DNA of 64,000 nucleotides from CAVQXR01 sp046330455 (GCA_046330455.1 JAXLSU010000007.1:124001-188000), one strand, 5' to 3'. Positions 16,356 through 25,491 are shown, counted from the first letter of the stretch. Numbers and translations are program-made. The notes: generated by a model from the letters alone, not told the origin.

Positions 16356-18350
16356 ATGCAGCAGATCCTCAGCTCACGTCGGTCGGCAGCCTTGGTGCTC
16401 GCCGCCGTCCTGGCGTCCGTGCTCGCCGTTCACGACGCCCGGGGAGTCGCCCCTGCGCGTCCGGGCACCGGCTCCACGCCCGGCGGTGCCGTCATCACCG
16501 CCCGGATCGCCGAGCAGCCTGCGGCCTTCGCGATCTCGGAGCCGCTGGCCCAGCTGGCAGGGCAGGCACCGCGTCGAACCTTCCCTCCGGGAACGAGGCG
16601 GCGCGACATGATGCACGAGTCGATCCTCGGACAGCTCGGACGGCTCGGAGGCCCCGCCGATCCCGTCGTCCAGCGCGCGTTCGGCGGCGGTGTGATCCCG
16701 GGGCCGTCCGTGAGCTTCGACGGGATCCCGCAGACGCTCGAGCCGCTGCGGCCGCTCCCGCCCGACACCGTCGGAGAGATCGGGCCGGATCACTACGTGC
16801 AGATGGTGAACCTCCGCTATGCGGTATTCGACCGCGCCGGCCGGGTGCTCGTGCCGCCGACCGATCTCTCGAGCCTCTGGGAGCCGCTCGGCGGCGTCTG
16901 CGGAATCCTCGACCGCGGCGACCCGATCGTCGTCTACGACCAGCTCGCGGATCGCTGGGTGCTGAGCCAGTTCGGCTTCCTCGAGAGCGCCGGGAGCACG
17001 CCGCTCGGCCCCTTCTACGAGTGCATCGCCGTCTCGCGTACCGGCGACCCGACCGGCGAGTACTACCTGTACGCCTTCAAGGTCTCCGACGTGGCATTGA
17101 ACGACTATCCGAAGCTCGGCGTCTGGCCGGATGCCTACTACCTGGCGTTCAACGAGTTCGCCTACGGGGCCGACGGCTCGGGATGGTTCGACGGTGCTGC
17201 CGCCGTGGCGGTGGAGCGCGACCGCATGCTCGCCGGCGATCCCGGCGCGCGGATGCTCTCGGTCGACCTCCCCTTCACCGACGAGGTCCGCATGAGCCTG
17301 CTCCCGTCCGACCTCGACGGCGAGCGGCTACCGCCCGCGGGTGCGCCGAACACCTACGTGCAGCTCGGCGTGAGCACGAGTGCCGGCTGGAAGCCCGAGC
17401 TCCGCCTGTACCGGTTCCACGTCGAGTGGGGCGAGACGCCGTCGGCGACCTGGTCGGGCCCCGTGGTCCTGCCGACGGCGGCATACGACCCGTACCTGTG
17501 CGACTTCGACCCCTGTGTTCCGCAGAAGGGGACGTTCGCGCGCCTCGACGCGCTCTCGGACAGGCTGATGAACCGGCTCGCCTACCGCAACCTCGGCGAC
17601 CACGAATCGCTCGTCGTCAATCACACGGTCGACGCGGGAGGCGACCGGGCGGGGGTGCGCTGGTACGAGATCCGGAATCCGCGCACGCCCGTCCTCTACC
17701 AGCAGGGGACGTTCGCCCCGGGCGGAGATCACCGTTGGATGGGATCGGTCGCGATGGACGGCAACGGGAACCTCGGGCTTGGCTACTCGGTGTCCGGCAC
17801 CGACCTGTACCCGTCGGTGCGCTATACCGGTCGTCTCGCGGGAGACTCGGCCGGCGAGCTGACGCTGGGGGAGGGCTCGCTCGTCGAGGGATCCGGCGCG
17901 CAGACCCACCCCGCCGCGCGCTGGGGGGACTACAGCTCGCTCACCGTCGATCCCCTGGACGACTGCACGTTCTGGTACACGCAGGAGTACTACGCGGAGG
18001 TCTCGGTCCGGGGCTGGCGGACACGGATCGGCGCCTTCCAGGTCGATCCGTCCTGCGACGCGACGGCGCCGAACGCGAAGGCCCGGAGCGCGAAGGCCGT
18101 CGCGGGCAAGAACGTACGCCTGCGCTACACGACCGCCGACAACAAGAGCGAGACTGGTGAGGAGATCACGATCTACCGGGCGAGCGGGAAGCGGCTGAAG
18201 ACCTACGCCACGAAGCTCGGTCCGGCGGGGCCGGGGTCGATCTCGGTCAGGGCGCCGAGGCCCGCGGGCGTGTACCGCTGGTGCGTCGTTGCCTTCGACG
18301 GGAAGGACAACCGGAGCACCGAGAGCTGCGCGAAGCTCACCGTGCGCTGA
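16356..18350 (+). CDS. secreted protein of unknown function, 664 residues
   Basis: The protein has a signal peptide (about residues 1-30, AALVLAAVLASVLAVHDARG) and ATG 16356 follows GGAGGGAAC. The central part (about 130-560) is beta-rich with recurrent aromatic and Asp/Gly positions and begins GPDHYVQMVNLRYAVFDRAG. I know this opening from large secreted bacterial proteins of unknown function, perhaps beta-propellers. The last 100 residues hold a Lys/Ala-rich linker (NAKARSAKAVAGKNVRLRY) and an Ig-like module ending CAKLTVR. There is no membrane anchor and no exosortase tail, so it is not an obvious substrate of the module upstream. It is a separate unit, 67 bp after the exosortase. Confidence 0.7.
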   Translation: MQQILSSRRSAALVLAAVLASVLAVHDARGVAPARPGTGSTPGGAVITARIAEQPAAFAISEPLAQLAGQAPRRTFPPGTRRRDMMHESILGQLGRLGGPADPVVQRAFGGGVIPGPSVSFDGIPQTLEPLRPLPPDTVGEIGPDHYVQMVNLRYAVFDRAGRVLVPPTDLSSLWEPLGGVCGILDRGDPIVVYDQLADRWVLSQFGFLESAGSTPLGPFYECIAVSRTGDPTGEYYLYAFKVSDVALNDYPKLGVWPDAYYLAFNEFAYGADGSGWFDGAAAVAVERDRMLAGDPGARMLSVDLPFTDEVRMSLLPSDLDGERLPPAGAPNTYVQLGVSTSAGWKPELRLYRFHVEWGETPSATWSGPVVLPTAAYDPYLCDFDPCVPQKGTFARLDALSDRLMNRLAYRNLGDHESLVVNHTVDAGGDRAGVRWYEIRNPRTPVLYQQGTFAPGGDHRWMGSVAMDGNGNLGLGYSVSGTDLYPSVRYTGRLAGDSAGELTLGEGSLVEGSGAQTHPAARWGDYSSLTVDPLDDCTFWYTQEYYAEVSVRGWRTRIGAFQVDPSCDATAPNAKARSAKAVAGKNVRLRYTTADNKSETGEEITIYRASGKRLKTYATKLGPAGPGSISVRAPRPAGVYRWCVVAFDGKDNRSTESCAKLTVR

Positions 18351-18401
18351 GGCCGACCGGGCGAAGCGATCGGCCCGACCGGTACCGTTGACGGCACGCG
18401 C

Positions 18402-20042
18402 ATGAGCGAGGGGCTGCCGGCACCGCTGCGGGAACGCGCCGCCTGGAAGGCGCTCGAACGCCATCGCGGCGAGCTCGCGGACGTCCACCTGCGCGAGCTG
18501 TTCGCGGCCGACCCGAGCCGGGGGGAACGGCTCGTGGCCGAGGCCGAGGGCGTCTACCTCGACTACTCGAAGCAGCGGGTCACGGACGAGACGCTCGGGC
18601 TCCTCGTCGCGCTCGCCGGCGAGTCGGGCGTCGCAGAGCGCCGCGATGCGATGTTCGCGGGGAAGCCGATCAACGTCACCGAGGGGCGCGCCGTGCTGCA
18701 CGTCGCGCTCCGCAAGCCGCGGGGCGAGAGCCTGATCGTCGACGGCCGCGACGCCGTCCGGGATGTCCACGAGGTGCTCGACCGCATGGCAGCCTTCTGC
18801 GAGCGGGTGTGCTCGGGAACGTGGACGGGCCACACGGGGAGACCGATCCGGGCCGTCGTCAACATCGGGATCGGCGGCTCTGACCTCGGGCCGGTGATGG
18901 CCTACCGGGCGCTGCGCCACTACAGCCGGCGCGAGCTCACGTTCCGGTTCGTGTCGAACGTCGACGGGACGGACTTCGCCGAGGCGACGCGGGATCTCGA
19001 CCCGCAGGAGACGCTGTTCGTCGTCTCGTCGAAGACGTTCACGACGCTCGAGACGATGACGAACGCGCGGACGGCCCGCGAGTGGATCCTGGCCGCGCTC
19101 GGGGACGAGGCGGCGATCGCGAGCCACTTCGTGGCCGTCTCGACGAACGCCGGCGAGGTCGCGGCCTTCGGGATCGACACCGCGAACATGTTCGGCTTCT
19201 GGGACTGGGTCGGCGGGCGCTACTCGCTGGACTCGGCGATCGGCCTCTCGACGATGCTGGCGATCGGGCCCGAGCGGTTCGGGGAGCTGCTCGCCGGCTT
19301 CCACGCGCTGGACGAGCACTTCCGGACGGCGCCGCTCGAGCGCAACCTCCCGGTGCTGATGGCGCTGCTCGGAATCTGGAACACCGGGCTTCTCGGGGCC
19401 GGCTCGGTCGCAGTCCTGCCGTACGACCAGTACCTCGACCGGTTCCCCGCCTACCTCCAGCAGCTGACGATGGAGTCGAACGGGAAGTCGGTGACGCTCG
19501 ACTCACGGCCGGTCGACTACCCCACCGGCCCCGTCTACTGGGGCGAGCCGGGCACGAACGGCCAGCACAGCTTCTACCAGCTGCTCCACCAGGGAACCCC
19601 GCTCGTTCCCTGCGACTTCATCGGCTTCGCGCAGTCGCTCAACCCGCTCGGCGCTCACCACGACCTGCTGACCGCGAACCTGATCGCCCAGAGCGAGGCC
19701 CTCGCGTTCGGGAAGACGTGCGACGAGGCCCGTGCGGAGGGGATTCCCGAGCCGCTCGTCCGGCACCGGGCCTTCCCGGGGAACCGTCCGTCGACGACGA
19801 TCATGCTCGAGCGGCTCACGCCAGCGGCGCTCGGGAAGCTCGTCGCGCTGTACGAGCACATGGTGTTCACCCAGGGCGCGATCTGGTCGATCAACTCGTT
19901 CGACCAGTGGGGTGTCGAGCTGGGGAAGGCGCTCGCGAACCGGATCGTCCCCGAGCTCTCTGCCTCCCGGTCGCCGGAATCGACACACGACAGCTCGACG
20001 ACCGCGCTCATCCGCCGCTACCGGCGCCTCAGGAGCGGCTGA
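18402..20042 (+). CDS. pgi: glucose-6-phosphate isomerase
   Basis: A 546-residue, full-length enzyme interconverting glucose 6-phosphate and fructose 6-phosphate. Signatures in order are NIGIGGSDLGPVM (about 153-165), FWDWVGGRYSLDSAIG, the active-site Glu region MESNGKSV, the His region GTNGQHSFYQLLHQG, and the C-terminal Lys in FDQWGVELGKALAN. The length fits the long bacterial/eukaryotic type. It starts the sugar-phosphate cluster; gnd follows after 20 bp, suggesting one transcript. Confidence 0.97.
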   Translation: MSEGLPAPLRERAAWKALERHRGELADVHLRELFAADPSRGERLVAEAEGVYLDYSKQRVTDETLGLLVALAGESGVAERRDAMFAGKPINVTEGRAVLHVALRKPRGESLIVDGRDAVRDVHEVLDRMAAFCERVCSGTWTGHTGRPIRAVVNIGIGGSDLGPVMAYRALRHYSRRELTFRFVSNVDGTDFAEATRDLDPQETLFVVSSKTFTTLETMTNARTAREWILAALGDEAAIASHFVAVSTNAGEVAAFGIDTANMFGFWDWVGGRYSLDSAIGLSTMLAIGPERFGELLAGFHALDEHFRTAPLERNLPVLMALLGIWNTGLLGAGSVAVLPYDQYLDRFPAYLQQLTMESNGKSVTLDSRPVDYPTGPVYWGEPGTNGQHSFYQLLHQGTPLVPCDFIGFAQSLNPLGAHHDLLTANLIAQSEALAFGKTCDEARAEGIPEPLVRHRAFPGNRPSTTIMLERLTPAALGKLVALYEHMVFTQGAIWSINSFDQWGVELGKALANRIVPELSASRSPESTHDSSTTALIRRYRRLRSG

Positions 20043-20062
20043 GAGAAAGGATCGACACGCAG

Positions 20063-21091
20063 ATGGCAACGAGCAGGCCCATGCAGCTCGGCATGATCGG
20101 CCTCGGCCGGATGGGAGCGAGCCTCAGCCGCCGGCTGATCCGCGACGGTCACGAGGTCGTCGTCTACGACCGTGCCCGCGAGCCCGTCGACGACCTCGCC
20201 GCCGAGGGGGCCACGGCCGCCGGCTCGCTCGAGGATCTCGTCGAGGGGCTGCGCCCGCCGCGCGCGGTGTGGATCATGATCCCGGCAGGGCACGTCGATG
20301 CGACGATCGAGGCGCTCGAGCCGCTCCTGGCGCCCGGCGACACGATCGTCGACGGCGGAAACAGCTACTACCGCGACGACCTCGAGCGCGCCCGGCGCCT
20401 CGGCGGAAAGGGGCTCCACTACCTCGACGTCGGGACCTCGGGCGGTATCTTCGGGCTCGAGCGTGGGTACTGCCTGATGATCGGAGGGGATACCGGGGCC
20501 GTGGCCAGGCTCGACCCGATCTTCGAGACGCTCGCGCCGGGCCTCGAGGCGGCGCCGCGGACGCCGTCGCGGGCCGGCGAGGTATCGACGGCCGAGCGCG
20601 GCTACCTCCACTGCGGGCCGAGCGGCGCCGGCCACTTCGTGAAGATGGTGCACAACGGGATCGAGTACGGGCTGATGGCCGCCTACGCAGAGGGGTTGAA
20701 CATCCTCAGGCATGCGAACGCCGGTAGCGCCGAACGCGAGATCGACGCCGAGACCGCCCCGCTTCGCGATCCCGAGCACTACCGGTACGACCTCGACATC
20801 CCCGCGGTCGCCGAGCTCTGGCGGCGCGGCTCGGTCGTCGCCTCGTGGCTCCTCGACCTGACCGCCGACGCGCTCGCACGATCACCGACGCTCGAGGAGT
20901 TCGGCGGCAGGGTCTCCGACTCCGGAGAGGGGCGCTGGACGGCCCACGCAGCGGTCGACGTCGGCGTACCGGCGCACGTCCTGACCGCCGCGCTCTACGA
21001 CCGCTTCGAGTCGCGCGGCGAGGCGACGTTCGCAAACCAGGTGCTCTCGGCGATGCGGGCCGAGTTCGGCGGGCACGCCGAGAAGGGCTGA
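20063..21091 (+). CDS. gnd: 6-phosphogluconate dehydrogenase, short NAD-type
   Basis: A 342-residue enzyme that oxidatively decarboxylates 6-phosphogluconate to ribulose 5-phosphate. The Rossmann motif is IGLGRMG (about 11-17). The substrate site is seen in DGGNSYYRDD, GTSGGIFGLERGYCLMIGG and the catalytic Lys of FVKMVHNGIEYGLM. It is about 130 residues shorter than the classical enzyme, which matches the short GndA/YqeC-like form usually specific for NAD. ATG 20063 is preceded by GAGAAAGG. It lies directly after pgi and shares the pathway with pgl and rpiA nearby. Confidence 0.94.
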   Translation: MATSRPMQLGMIGLGRMGASLSRRLIRDGHEVVVYDRAREPVDDLAAEGATAAGSLEDLVEGLRPPRAVWIMIPAGHVDATIEALEPLLAPGDTIVDGGNSYYRDDLERARRLGGKGLHYLDVGTSGGIFGLERGYCLMIGGDTGAVARLDPIFETLAPGLEAAPRTPSRAGEVSTAERGYLHCGPSGAGHFVKMVHNGIEYGLMAAYAEGLNILRHANAGSAEREIDAETAPLRDPEHYRYDLDIPAVAELWRRGSVVASWLLDLTADALARSPTLEEFGGRVSDSGEGRWTAHAAVDVGVPAHVLTAALYDRFESRGEATFANQVLSAMRAEFGGHAEKG

Positions 21092-21198
21092 CTCGGCACG
21101 GCCGATCGGCCGTCGCTCCTCGGCACGGGCCGGAGGTTACGGCCCCGCGGTCAGCGCTCGGTCCCCGCGGCCCCGGGGGACGGCCGGGGGACGGCCCG

Positions 21199-21340
21199 GG
21201 GTCAGATCTTGCAATGCAAACAAGCGAAGTCACGACGGATCGGCGTCCCGTCGTGTCCTCATGGCTGCAGAAGCTGGATCCCGACGGTCTTCTCCCGCTC
21301 AGGAGCCGCCCCCGCGTGTTGCGCTGCAAGGTCTGACCCC
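21199..21340. mobile_element. MITE-like element with 22-bp inverted ends
   Basis: The ends GGGGTCAGATCTTGCAATGC and, inverted, GCGCTGCAAGGTCTGACCCC mirror each other with two mismatches, continuing into AA/TT. The 142-bp element has an inner hairpin (CACGACGG/CCGTCGTG, about 21230-21255) and no coding capacity. Such ends are typical of non-autonomous elements mobilised in trans, possibly by a REP-associated tyrosine (IS200-like) transposase. No transposase is present in the window. The rest of the 335-bp gap 21092-21426 is G/C-rich sequence with no gene. Confidence 0.6.
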
Positions 21341-21426
21341 ACCTGCCTGTGCGACCCCAGGTGCTCTCGGCGGGGCGTGGCGGGCAACCCTCTGCGGGCC
21401 GACCCTGTGTCTTCCGCCTGCATGAT

Positions 21427-22149
21427 GTGGCCGTGCGCTCCCTCGCGACGACGATCGATTCGAAGCTCCGCGCGGCCGCGGATCCCGTGCGGGCGGTCAA
21501 GGAGAAGGCGTACCTGAAGAGCGACCTCGAGCACTGTGGCGTCACCGTTCCGAGGATCCGCTCGATCGTGAAGGCGGCCGTGGCCGACCGGGCGCTCGAC
21601 CACGCCGGGCTGGTCACCGCGGTCGAGGAGCTCTGGGGCCTCTCGGTGCACGAGTGCCGCATGGCCTCGGTCGCGCTCCTCGAGCTGCGCGGCGATCTGC
21701 TCATGCCGGCCGACCTCCCCCTCCTCGAGCGGCTGATCCGCGAAGCCCGCACGTGGGCGCTCGTGGACGGGCTCGCCGCATCGGTGACCGGGCCGCTCGT
21801 CGAGGGGTGCCCGAAGCTCACCCGCGAGCTCGACCGGTGGGCGGTCGACCCGGACTTCTGGGTCCGCCGGTCTGCCCTGCTGGCCCTGCTCCTGCCGCTC
21901 CGCCGCGGAGACGGCGACTTCGAGCGGTTCGGACGCTACGCGGATGGGATGCTCGGCGAGAAGGAGCTCTTCATCCGCAAGGCGATCGGCTGGGTGCTCC
22001 GGGACACGAGCCGGAAGCGGCCGGAGCTCGTCGTCGCTTGGGTTCGGCCGAGGCTGGGTCGCATGTCCGGCGTCACGTTCCGGGAGGCTGTTCGTCGCCT
22101 GCCACCCGAGCAGTCCGACGAGCTCGTCGCGGCCAGGAGTGCCGGATGA
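21427..22149 (+). CDS. DNA alkylation repair (AlkD-like) HEAT-repeat protein
   Basis: About 240 residues and all-helical. It shows the AlkD-family pattern: AYLKSDLEHCGVTVPRIR near the N-terminus, ELWGLSVHECRMASVALLE, and DPDFWVRRSALLALLLPLRR with EKELFIRKAIGWVLRD further on. Characterised AlkC/AlkD proteins excise N3- and N7-alkylpurines without flipping the base. GTG 21427 or 21433 both begin just before the conserved region; no strong ribosome binding site distinguishes them. It overlaps pgl by 4 bp, so it is co-translated with a sugar enzyme without an obvious functional link. Confidence 0.85.
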   Translation: MAVRSLATTIDSKLRAAADPVRAVKEKAYLKSDLEHCGVTVPRIRSIVKAAVADRALDHAGLVTAVEELWGLSVHECRMASVALLELRGDLLMPADLPLLERLIREARTWALVDGLAASVTGPLVEGCPKLTRELDRWAVDPDFWVRRSALLALLLPLRRGDGDFERFGRYADGMLGEKELFIRKAIGWVLRDTSRKRPELVVAWVRPRLGRMSGVTFREAVRRLPPEQSDELVAARSAG

Positions 22150-22808
22150 GACACGAGCTCGAGATTCTCCCGGACGCCGGAGCCGTCGCCGCCAGGGGAG
22201 CCGAGCTCGTCGTCCAGATCGCGGGCTCGGCGATCGCCGCACGCGGGTCGTTCACCCTTGCGGTCAGCGGCGGAACGACCCCGTGGGCGATGTTCGGCCG
22301 CCTGCGCGACGCACCGATGCCGTGGGAGCGCACGGTGCTGTTCCAGGTCGACGAACGGATCGCTCCGGACGGGGACGAGGCTCGCAACCTCGTTGCGCTG
22401 CGGGCCGCCCTCGCGGGGGCGCCTGCCGACGTCCGGTCGATGCCGGTCACCGACCCCGATCCCGAGGACGCGGCCGCCGCGTACGCGGGATCGCTGCCCG
22501 AGCGCTTCGATCTCGCTCACCTCGGCCTCGGCGATGACGGGCACACCGCGTCGCTCGTCCCCGGAGACCCGGTGCTCGCCGTCGCCGACCGGCTCGTCGC
22601 CCTCACCGGCCCCTACCGAGGGCACCGGCGCATGACCCTCACCTACCCTGCGCTCGCCCGGGCGGCGCGCGTGCTCTGGCTCGTGACCGGCGCCGACAAG
22701 GCCGACCCGCTAGCGCGCCTGCTCGCCGGCGACACGTCGATCCCCGCCGGGAGGGTCGCCGCGCAGCGCTCGACGATCCTCGCCGACCGCGCCGCGGCCG
22801 GTCCGTAG
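22146..22808 (+). CDS. pgl: 6-phosphogluconolactonase
   Basis: A 220-residue enzyme that hydrolyses 6-phosphogluconolactone, the step before Gnd. It has the family motifs LAVSGGTTPWAMFGRL, the DERIAPDGDEARN active-site loop and LGLGDDGHTASLVPGD, related to the glucosamine-6-phosphate deaminase fold. The ATG overlaps the stop of the AlkD-like gene (ATGA). No zwf gene is present nearby, so its substrate must come from an enzyme encoded elsewhere. Confidence 0.94.
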   Translation: MRHELEILPDAGAVAARGAELVVQIAGSAIAARGSFTLAVSGGTTPWAMFGRLRDAPMPWERTVLFQVDERIAPDGDEARNLVALRAALAGAPADVRSMPVTDPDPEDAAAAYAGSLPERFDLAHLGLGDDGHTASLVPGDPVLAVADRLVALTGPYRGHRRMTLTYPALARAARVLWLVTGADKADPLARLLAGDTSIPAGRVAAQRSTILADRAAAGP

Positions 22809-22818
22809 ACTGCACGCG

Positions 22819-23091
22819 ATGCGCCAGCGACTCGCAAAGCTCCTCGCCCGCACGCCCGTGCTCGGGAAGCTCTACCTGAAGGGCATGCTGAAGGCGATCG
22901 ACCGCACCCCGAAGGCGAAGCTCCCGCCCGAGATGCAGCAGCTCCAGGCGATGCTGCGCCAGATTCCCGAGGAGCAGCGGGTTCCGCTCATGCAGGCGGC
23001 GATGAAGGGGGAGCTGCCCGCGCCGCAGCCTGGACAGATGAGCCGCGAGATGCGCCGGGCGACCGCCAAGCAGGCCCGCCGCAAGCGCTGA
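22819..23091 (+). CDS. small basic helical protein, unknown function
   Basis: A 90-residue protein, ATG 22819, 10 bp after pgl. It is strongly charged and predicted helical: RQRLAKLLARTPVLGKLYLK at the start, a central PPEMQQLQAMLRQIPEEQR, and a very basic end (MRRATAKQARRKR). No domain is recognised. Codon use matches its neighbours and the position in the operon supports it as real. The basic tail suggests nucleic-acid or membrane-surface binding, but that is a guess. Confidence 0.6.
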   Translation: MRQRLAKLLARTPVLGKLYLKGMLKAIDRTPKAKLPPEMQQLQAMLRQIPEEQRVPLMQAAMKGELPAPQPGQMSREMRRATAKQARRKR

Positions 23092-23104
23092 GCTCGCTCA
23101 CCCC

Positions 23105-24499
23105 TCAGCGTGGGGGCAGGACCTTGCCGGGATTCATGATCCCGTCGGGGTCGAACGCGTCCTTGATCGCCCGCATCAGCTCGACACCGTCCTCGCCGTG
23201 CTCGAGGGGCAGGAACCGCGACTTCCCGTAGCCGACGCCGTGCTCGCCGGTGCACGTGCCGCCGAGCGCGAGCGCCCTGCGCACCATGCGCTCGTTCAGC
23301 TCCTCGACCCGCTCGAGCTCGTCCCCGTCGTCGGGGTCGATCAGGTAGCAGACGTGGAAGTTCCCGTCGCCGACGTGACCGACGATCGGGGCGATCAGGC
23401 CGGAGCCGTCGATGTCGCGCCGCGTCTCGAGAATGCACTCGGCGAGCCGGGAGATCGGCACGCACACGTCGGTCGTGAAGGCCTTCGCGCCCGGGCGCAG
23501 GGCCAGGTTGGCATCGTAGGCCGAATGGCGTGCCTCCCAGAGCCGCCGCCGGTCCTCCTCGGCTGTTGTCCAGACCAGGTCTCGCGCGCCGAGGTCAGCG
23601 GCGAGCTCCCGCACGACCTCGACCTGCTCGACCACGCCGGCCTCGCTCCCGTGGAACTCGAGGAACAGCGTCGGCACGGTCGGGTAGTCGAGGCCGGCAC
23701 GCCGGTTGACGGCCTCCATCTGAATCTCGTCGAGCAGCTCGATCCGGGCGATCGGGACACCCAGCTGGATCGTGCGGATCACGCAGGTCACCGCAGCCTC
23801 GAGGCTCGGAAACGGGCAGACGGCTGCCGAGACGGCCTCCGGCGTCGGGTGTAGCCGCAGCGTGACCTCGGTGATGACGCCGAGCGTGCCCTCCGATCCG
23901 ATCAGCAGATGGGTGAGGTCGTAGCCGGCGGAGGACTTGCGAGCGCGTGAACGGGTGCGCACGACGCGCCCCTGAGGGGTCACGATCGTCAGCGAGAGCA
24001 CGTTCTCGCGCATCGTCCCGTAGCGCACCGCCGTCGTCCCCGAGGCTCCGGTCGCCGCCATGCCGCCGATCGTCGCGTCGGCGCCCGGGTCGACGGGGAA
24101 GAAGACGCCGTGTGGGCGCACGTGGGCCTCGAGCTGCTTGCGTGTCACGCCCGCCTCCACGGTCGCGTCCATGTCCTCGACGCTGACCCGGAGGATCCGG
24201 CTCATCCCGCGAAGGTCGAGGCAGACACCGCCCGCGAGCGCCGCGACGTGCCCCTCGAGCGCGGTGCCGACGCCGAACGGGACGACGGGGACGCGCGCGG
24301 CCGCACAGCGCTCGACGACGGCGACGACGTCGTCGGTCGAGCGCGGGAAGGCTACGAGATCGGGCGGGGCCGACGGGTGCCACGACTCGTCGTGACCGTG
24401 CTGCTCCCGTACCGCGTCCGTGCGCGCGACCTGATCCTCGCCCAGGGCGCCCGCGAGCTCGCCGTGCAGTTCATCGATCGTGCGCGGTGCGATCGCCAT
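23105..24499 (-). CDS. FAD-binding oxidase, GlcD / D-lactate dehydrogenase type
   Basis: A 464-residue flavoenzyme of the vanillyl-alcohol-oxidase fold. The FAD-binding half has VPVVPFGVGTALEGHVAAL and DPGADATIGGMAATGASGTT. The cap domain ends with the metal/substrate histidines GHVGDGNFHVCYL and TGEHGVGYGKSRFL, and a final FDPDGIMNPGKVLP. This is the signature set of D-lactate dehydrogenase (cytochrome) and glycolate oxidase GlcD. It oxidises a 2-hydroxyacid; lactate and glycolate cannot be separated from sequence. No glcE/glcF partners are adjacent, which favours a D-lactate type. ATG 24499 (MAIAPRTIDELHGEL) is chosen over a longer start at 24517. Confidence 0.9.
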   Translation of the reverse strand: MAIAPRTIDELHGELAGALGEDQVARTDAVREQHGHDESWHPSAPPDLVAFPRSTDDVVAVVERCAAARVPVVPFGVGTALEGHVAALAGGVCLDLRGMSRILRVSVEDMDATVEAGVTRKQLEAHVRPHGVFFPVDPGADATIGGMAATGASGTTAVRYGTMRENVLSLTIVTPQGRVVRTRSRARKSSAGYDLTHLLIGSEGTLGVITEVTLRLHPTPEAVSAAVCPFPSLEAAVTCVIRTIQLGVPIARIELLDEIQMEAVNRRAGLDYPTVPTLFLEFHGSEAGVVEQVEVVRELAADLGARDLVWTTAEEDRRRLWEARHSAYDANLALRPGAKAFTTDVCVPISRLAECILETRRDIDGSGLIAPIVGHVGDGNFHVCYLIDPDDGDELERVEELNERMVRRALALGGTCTGEHGVGYGKSRFLPLEHGEDGVELMRAIKDAFDPDGIMNPGKVLPPR

Positions 24500-24553
24500 C
24501 CACGGCGACTGTACCAACGGGGATCGAAGCGCCCGAAGGCATCGCGCCGAGCC

Positions 24554-25201
24554 TCATCCCGCCCTCACGTCGAGCCGCTCCACGCGGTCGCCGCGACCGA
24601 CGAGGATCTCGTCGACCATCGCCGCGGGGAACAGGCCGTGCTCGACGACGCCGGGCGTCGCCGACAGCTGTGCCGCGACGACAGCAGGATCTCCGAGCGG
24701 GCCGAGGTAGTCGGCGATCACGCCTCCGTCGGGGCTCGCCGGGCCGTCGCGAAGGCGCACGGGTGCGAGCGCGCGCAGGGTGGCCGCGAGCCCGTAGGCG
24801 AGCAGCTCGACCGGAACGGGCGGGCCCAGCGCGCCGACGAGCTTGCTCGAGTCGGCGATCACGATGAAGCGGTCGGCGGTCGCGGCGACGACCTTCTCGC
24901 GCGTGTGGGCGCCGCCGCCCCCCTTTACGAGCCAACCGTCGGGGGCGATCTGGTCGGCTCCGTCGATCGCGATCTCGATGCGGTCGATCCCCTCGAACGG
25001 CTCGATCGCCAGTCCGAGCGACCGCGCGGCTCGTTCCGTGGCCGGCGACGTTGCGACGCATCGGAGCGAGAGGCTCCGGGCGGCCAGAGCGGGGAGGAGG
25101 TGGGCCACCGTCGACCCGGTACCGAGCCCGACCGTCATCCCGTCCGCAACGAGCGCAGCCGCCGCCTCCGCCGCAAGCCGCTTCTCCCGTTCGGTGTCCA
25201 C
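24554..25201 (-). CDS. rpiA: ribose-5-phosphate isomerase A
   Basis: A 215-residue enzyme interconverting ribose 5-phosphate and ribulose 5-phosphate. It has VGLGTGSTVAHLL (about 24-36), EIAIDGADQIAPD and LVKGGGGAHTREKVVA, whose acidic residues and Lys form the active site. It lies on the opposite strand to pgi-gnd-pgl and 55 bp after the GlcD-like gene in the reading direction, but belongs to the same pentose-phosphate set: Gnd's product is its substrate. Confidence 0.96.
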   Translation of the reverse strand: MDTEREKRLAAEAAAALVADGMTVGLGTGSTVAHLLPALAARSLSLRCVATSPATERAARSLGLAIEPFEGIDRIEIAIDGADQIAPDGWLVKGGGGAHTREKVVAATADRFIVIADSSKLVGALGPPVPVELLAYGLAATLRALAPVRLRDGPASPDGGVIADYLGPLGDPAVVAAQLSATPGVVEHGLFPAAMVDEILVGRGDRVERLDVRAG

Positions 25202-25491
25202 GGGCGCATTCTCGCGGGCCGCCCGGCCGGCGCCCGGCCCACCCCGCGGCAGGATTCCCGGGTCGCGCCGCGTACACGTTCGTCATGTTCCTCGTACGGC
25301 GATGGCGGCGCAGGCGCATCCTGCGCGCATGGGCCCGCGGCGAGCTCGAGTTCGCCGGCGCGGTCGGCTGGAGCTCGCGGCTCAACCTCGACTGAGCTTC
25401 TCGCGGGCGGTGGCGGGCGGCCGTCCCCTCGAGGGCGCGCACGACCACACGTCGCGAGCCCCGCTCGAACGCGGACGTTACGCTTGCGCAC
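25202..25491. other. intergenic region with a doubtful 36-codon ORF
   Basis: This region lies between the divergent rpiA and the acyl-CoA ligase gene and should hold both promoters; none is clear. A small ORF at 25285-25395 (MFLVRRWRRRRILRAWARGE onward) has an ATG and a Trp/Arg-rich product with no recognised relatives. It may be a leader peptide or chance. Confidence 0.3.

Noticed and set aside
16356..18350. Second exosortase substrate
   Set aside because: The C-terminus ends in an Ig-like module (CAKLTVR) with no hydrophobic helix or basic cluster.
25285..25395. 36-codon Arg/Trp-rich ORF as a gene
   Set aside because: No ribosome binding site or known relative; it is mentioned only as part of the intergenic region.
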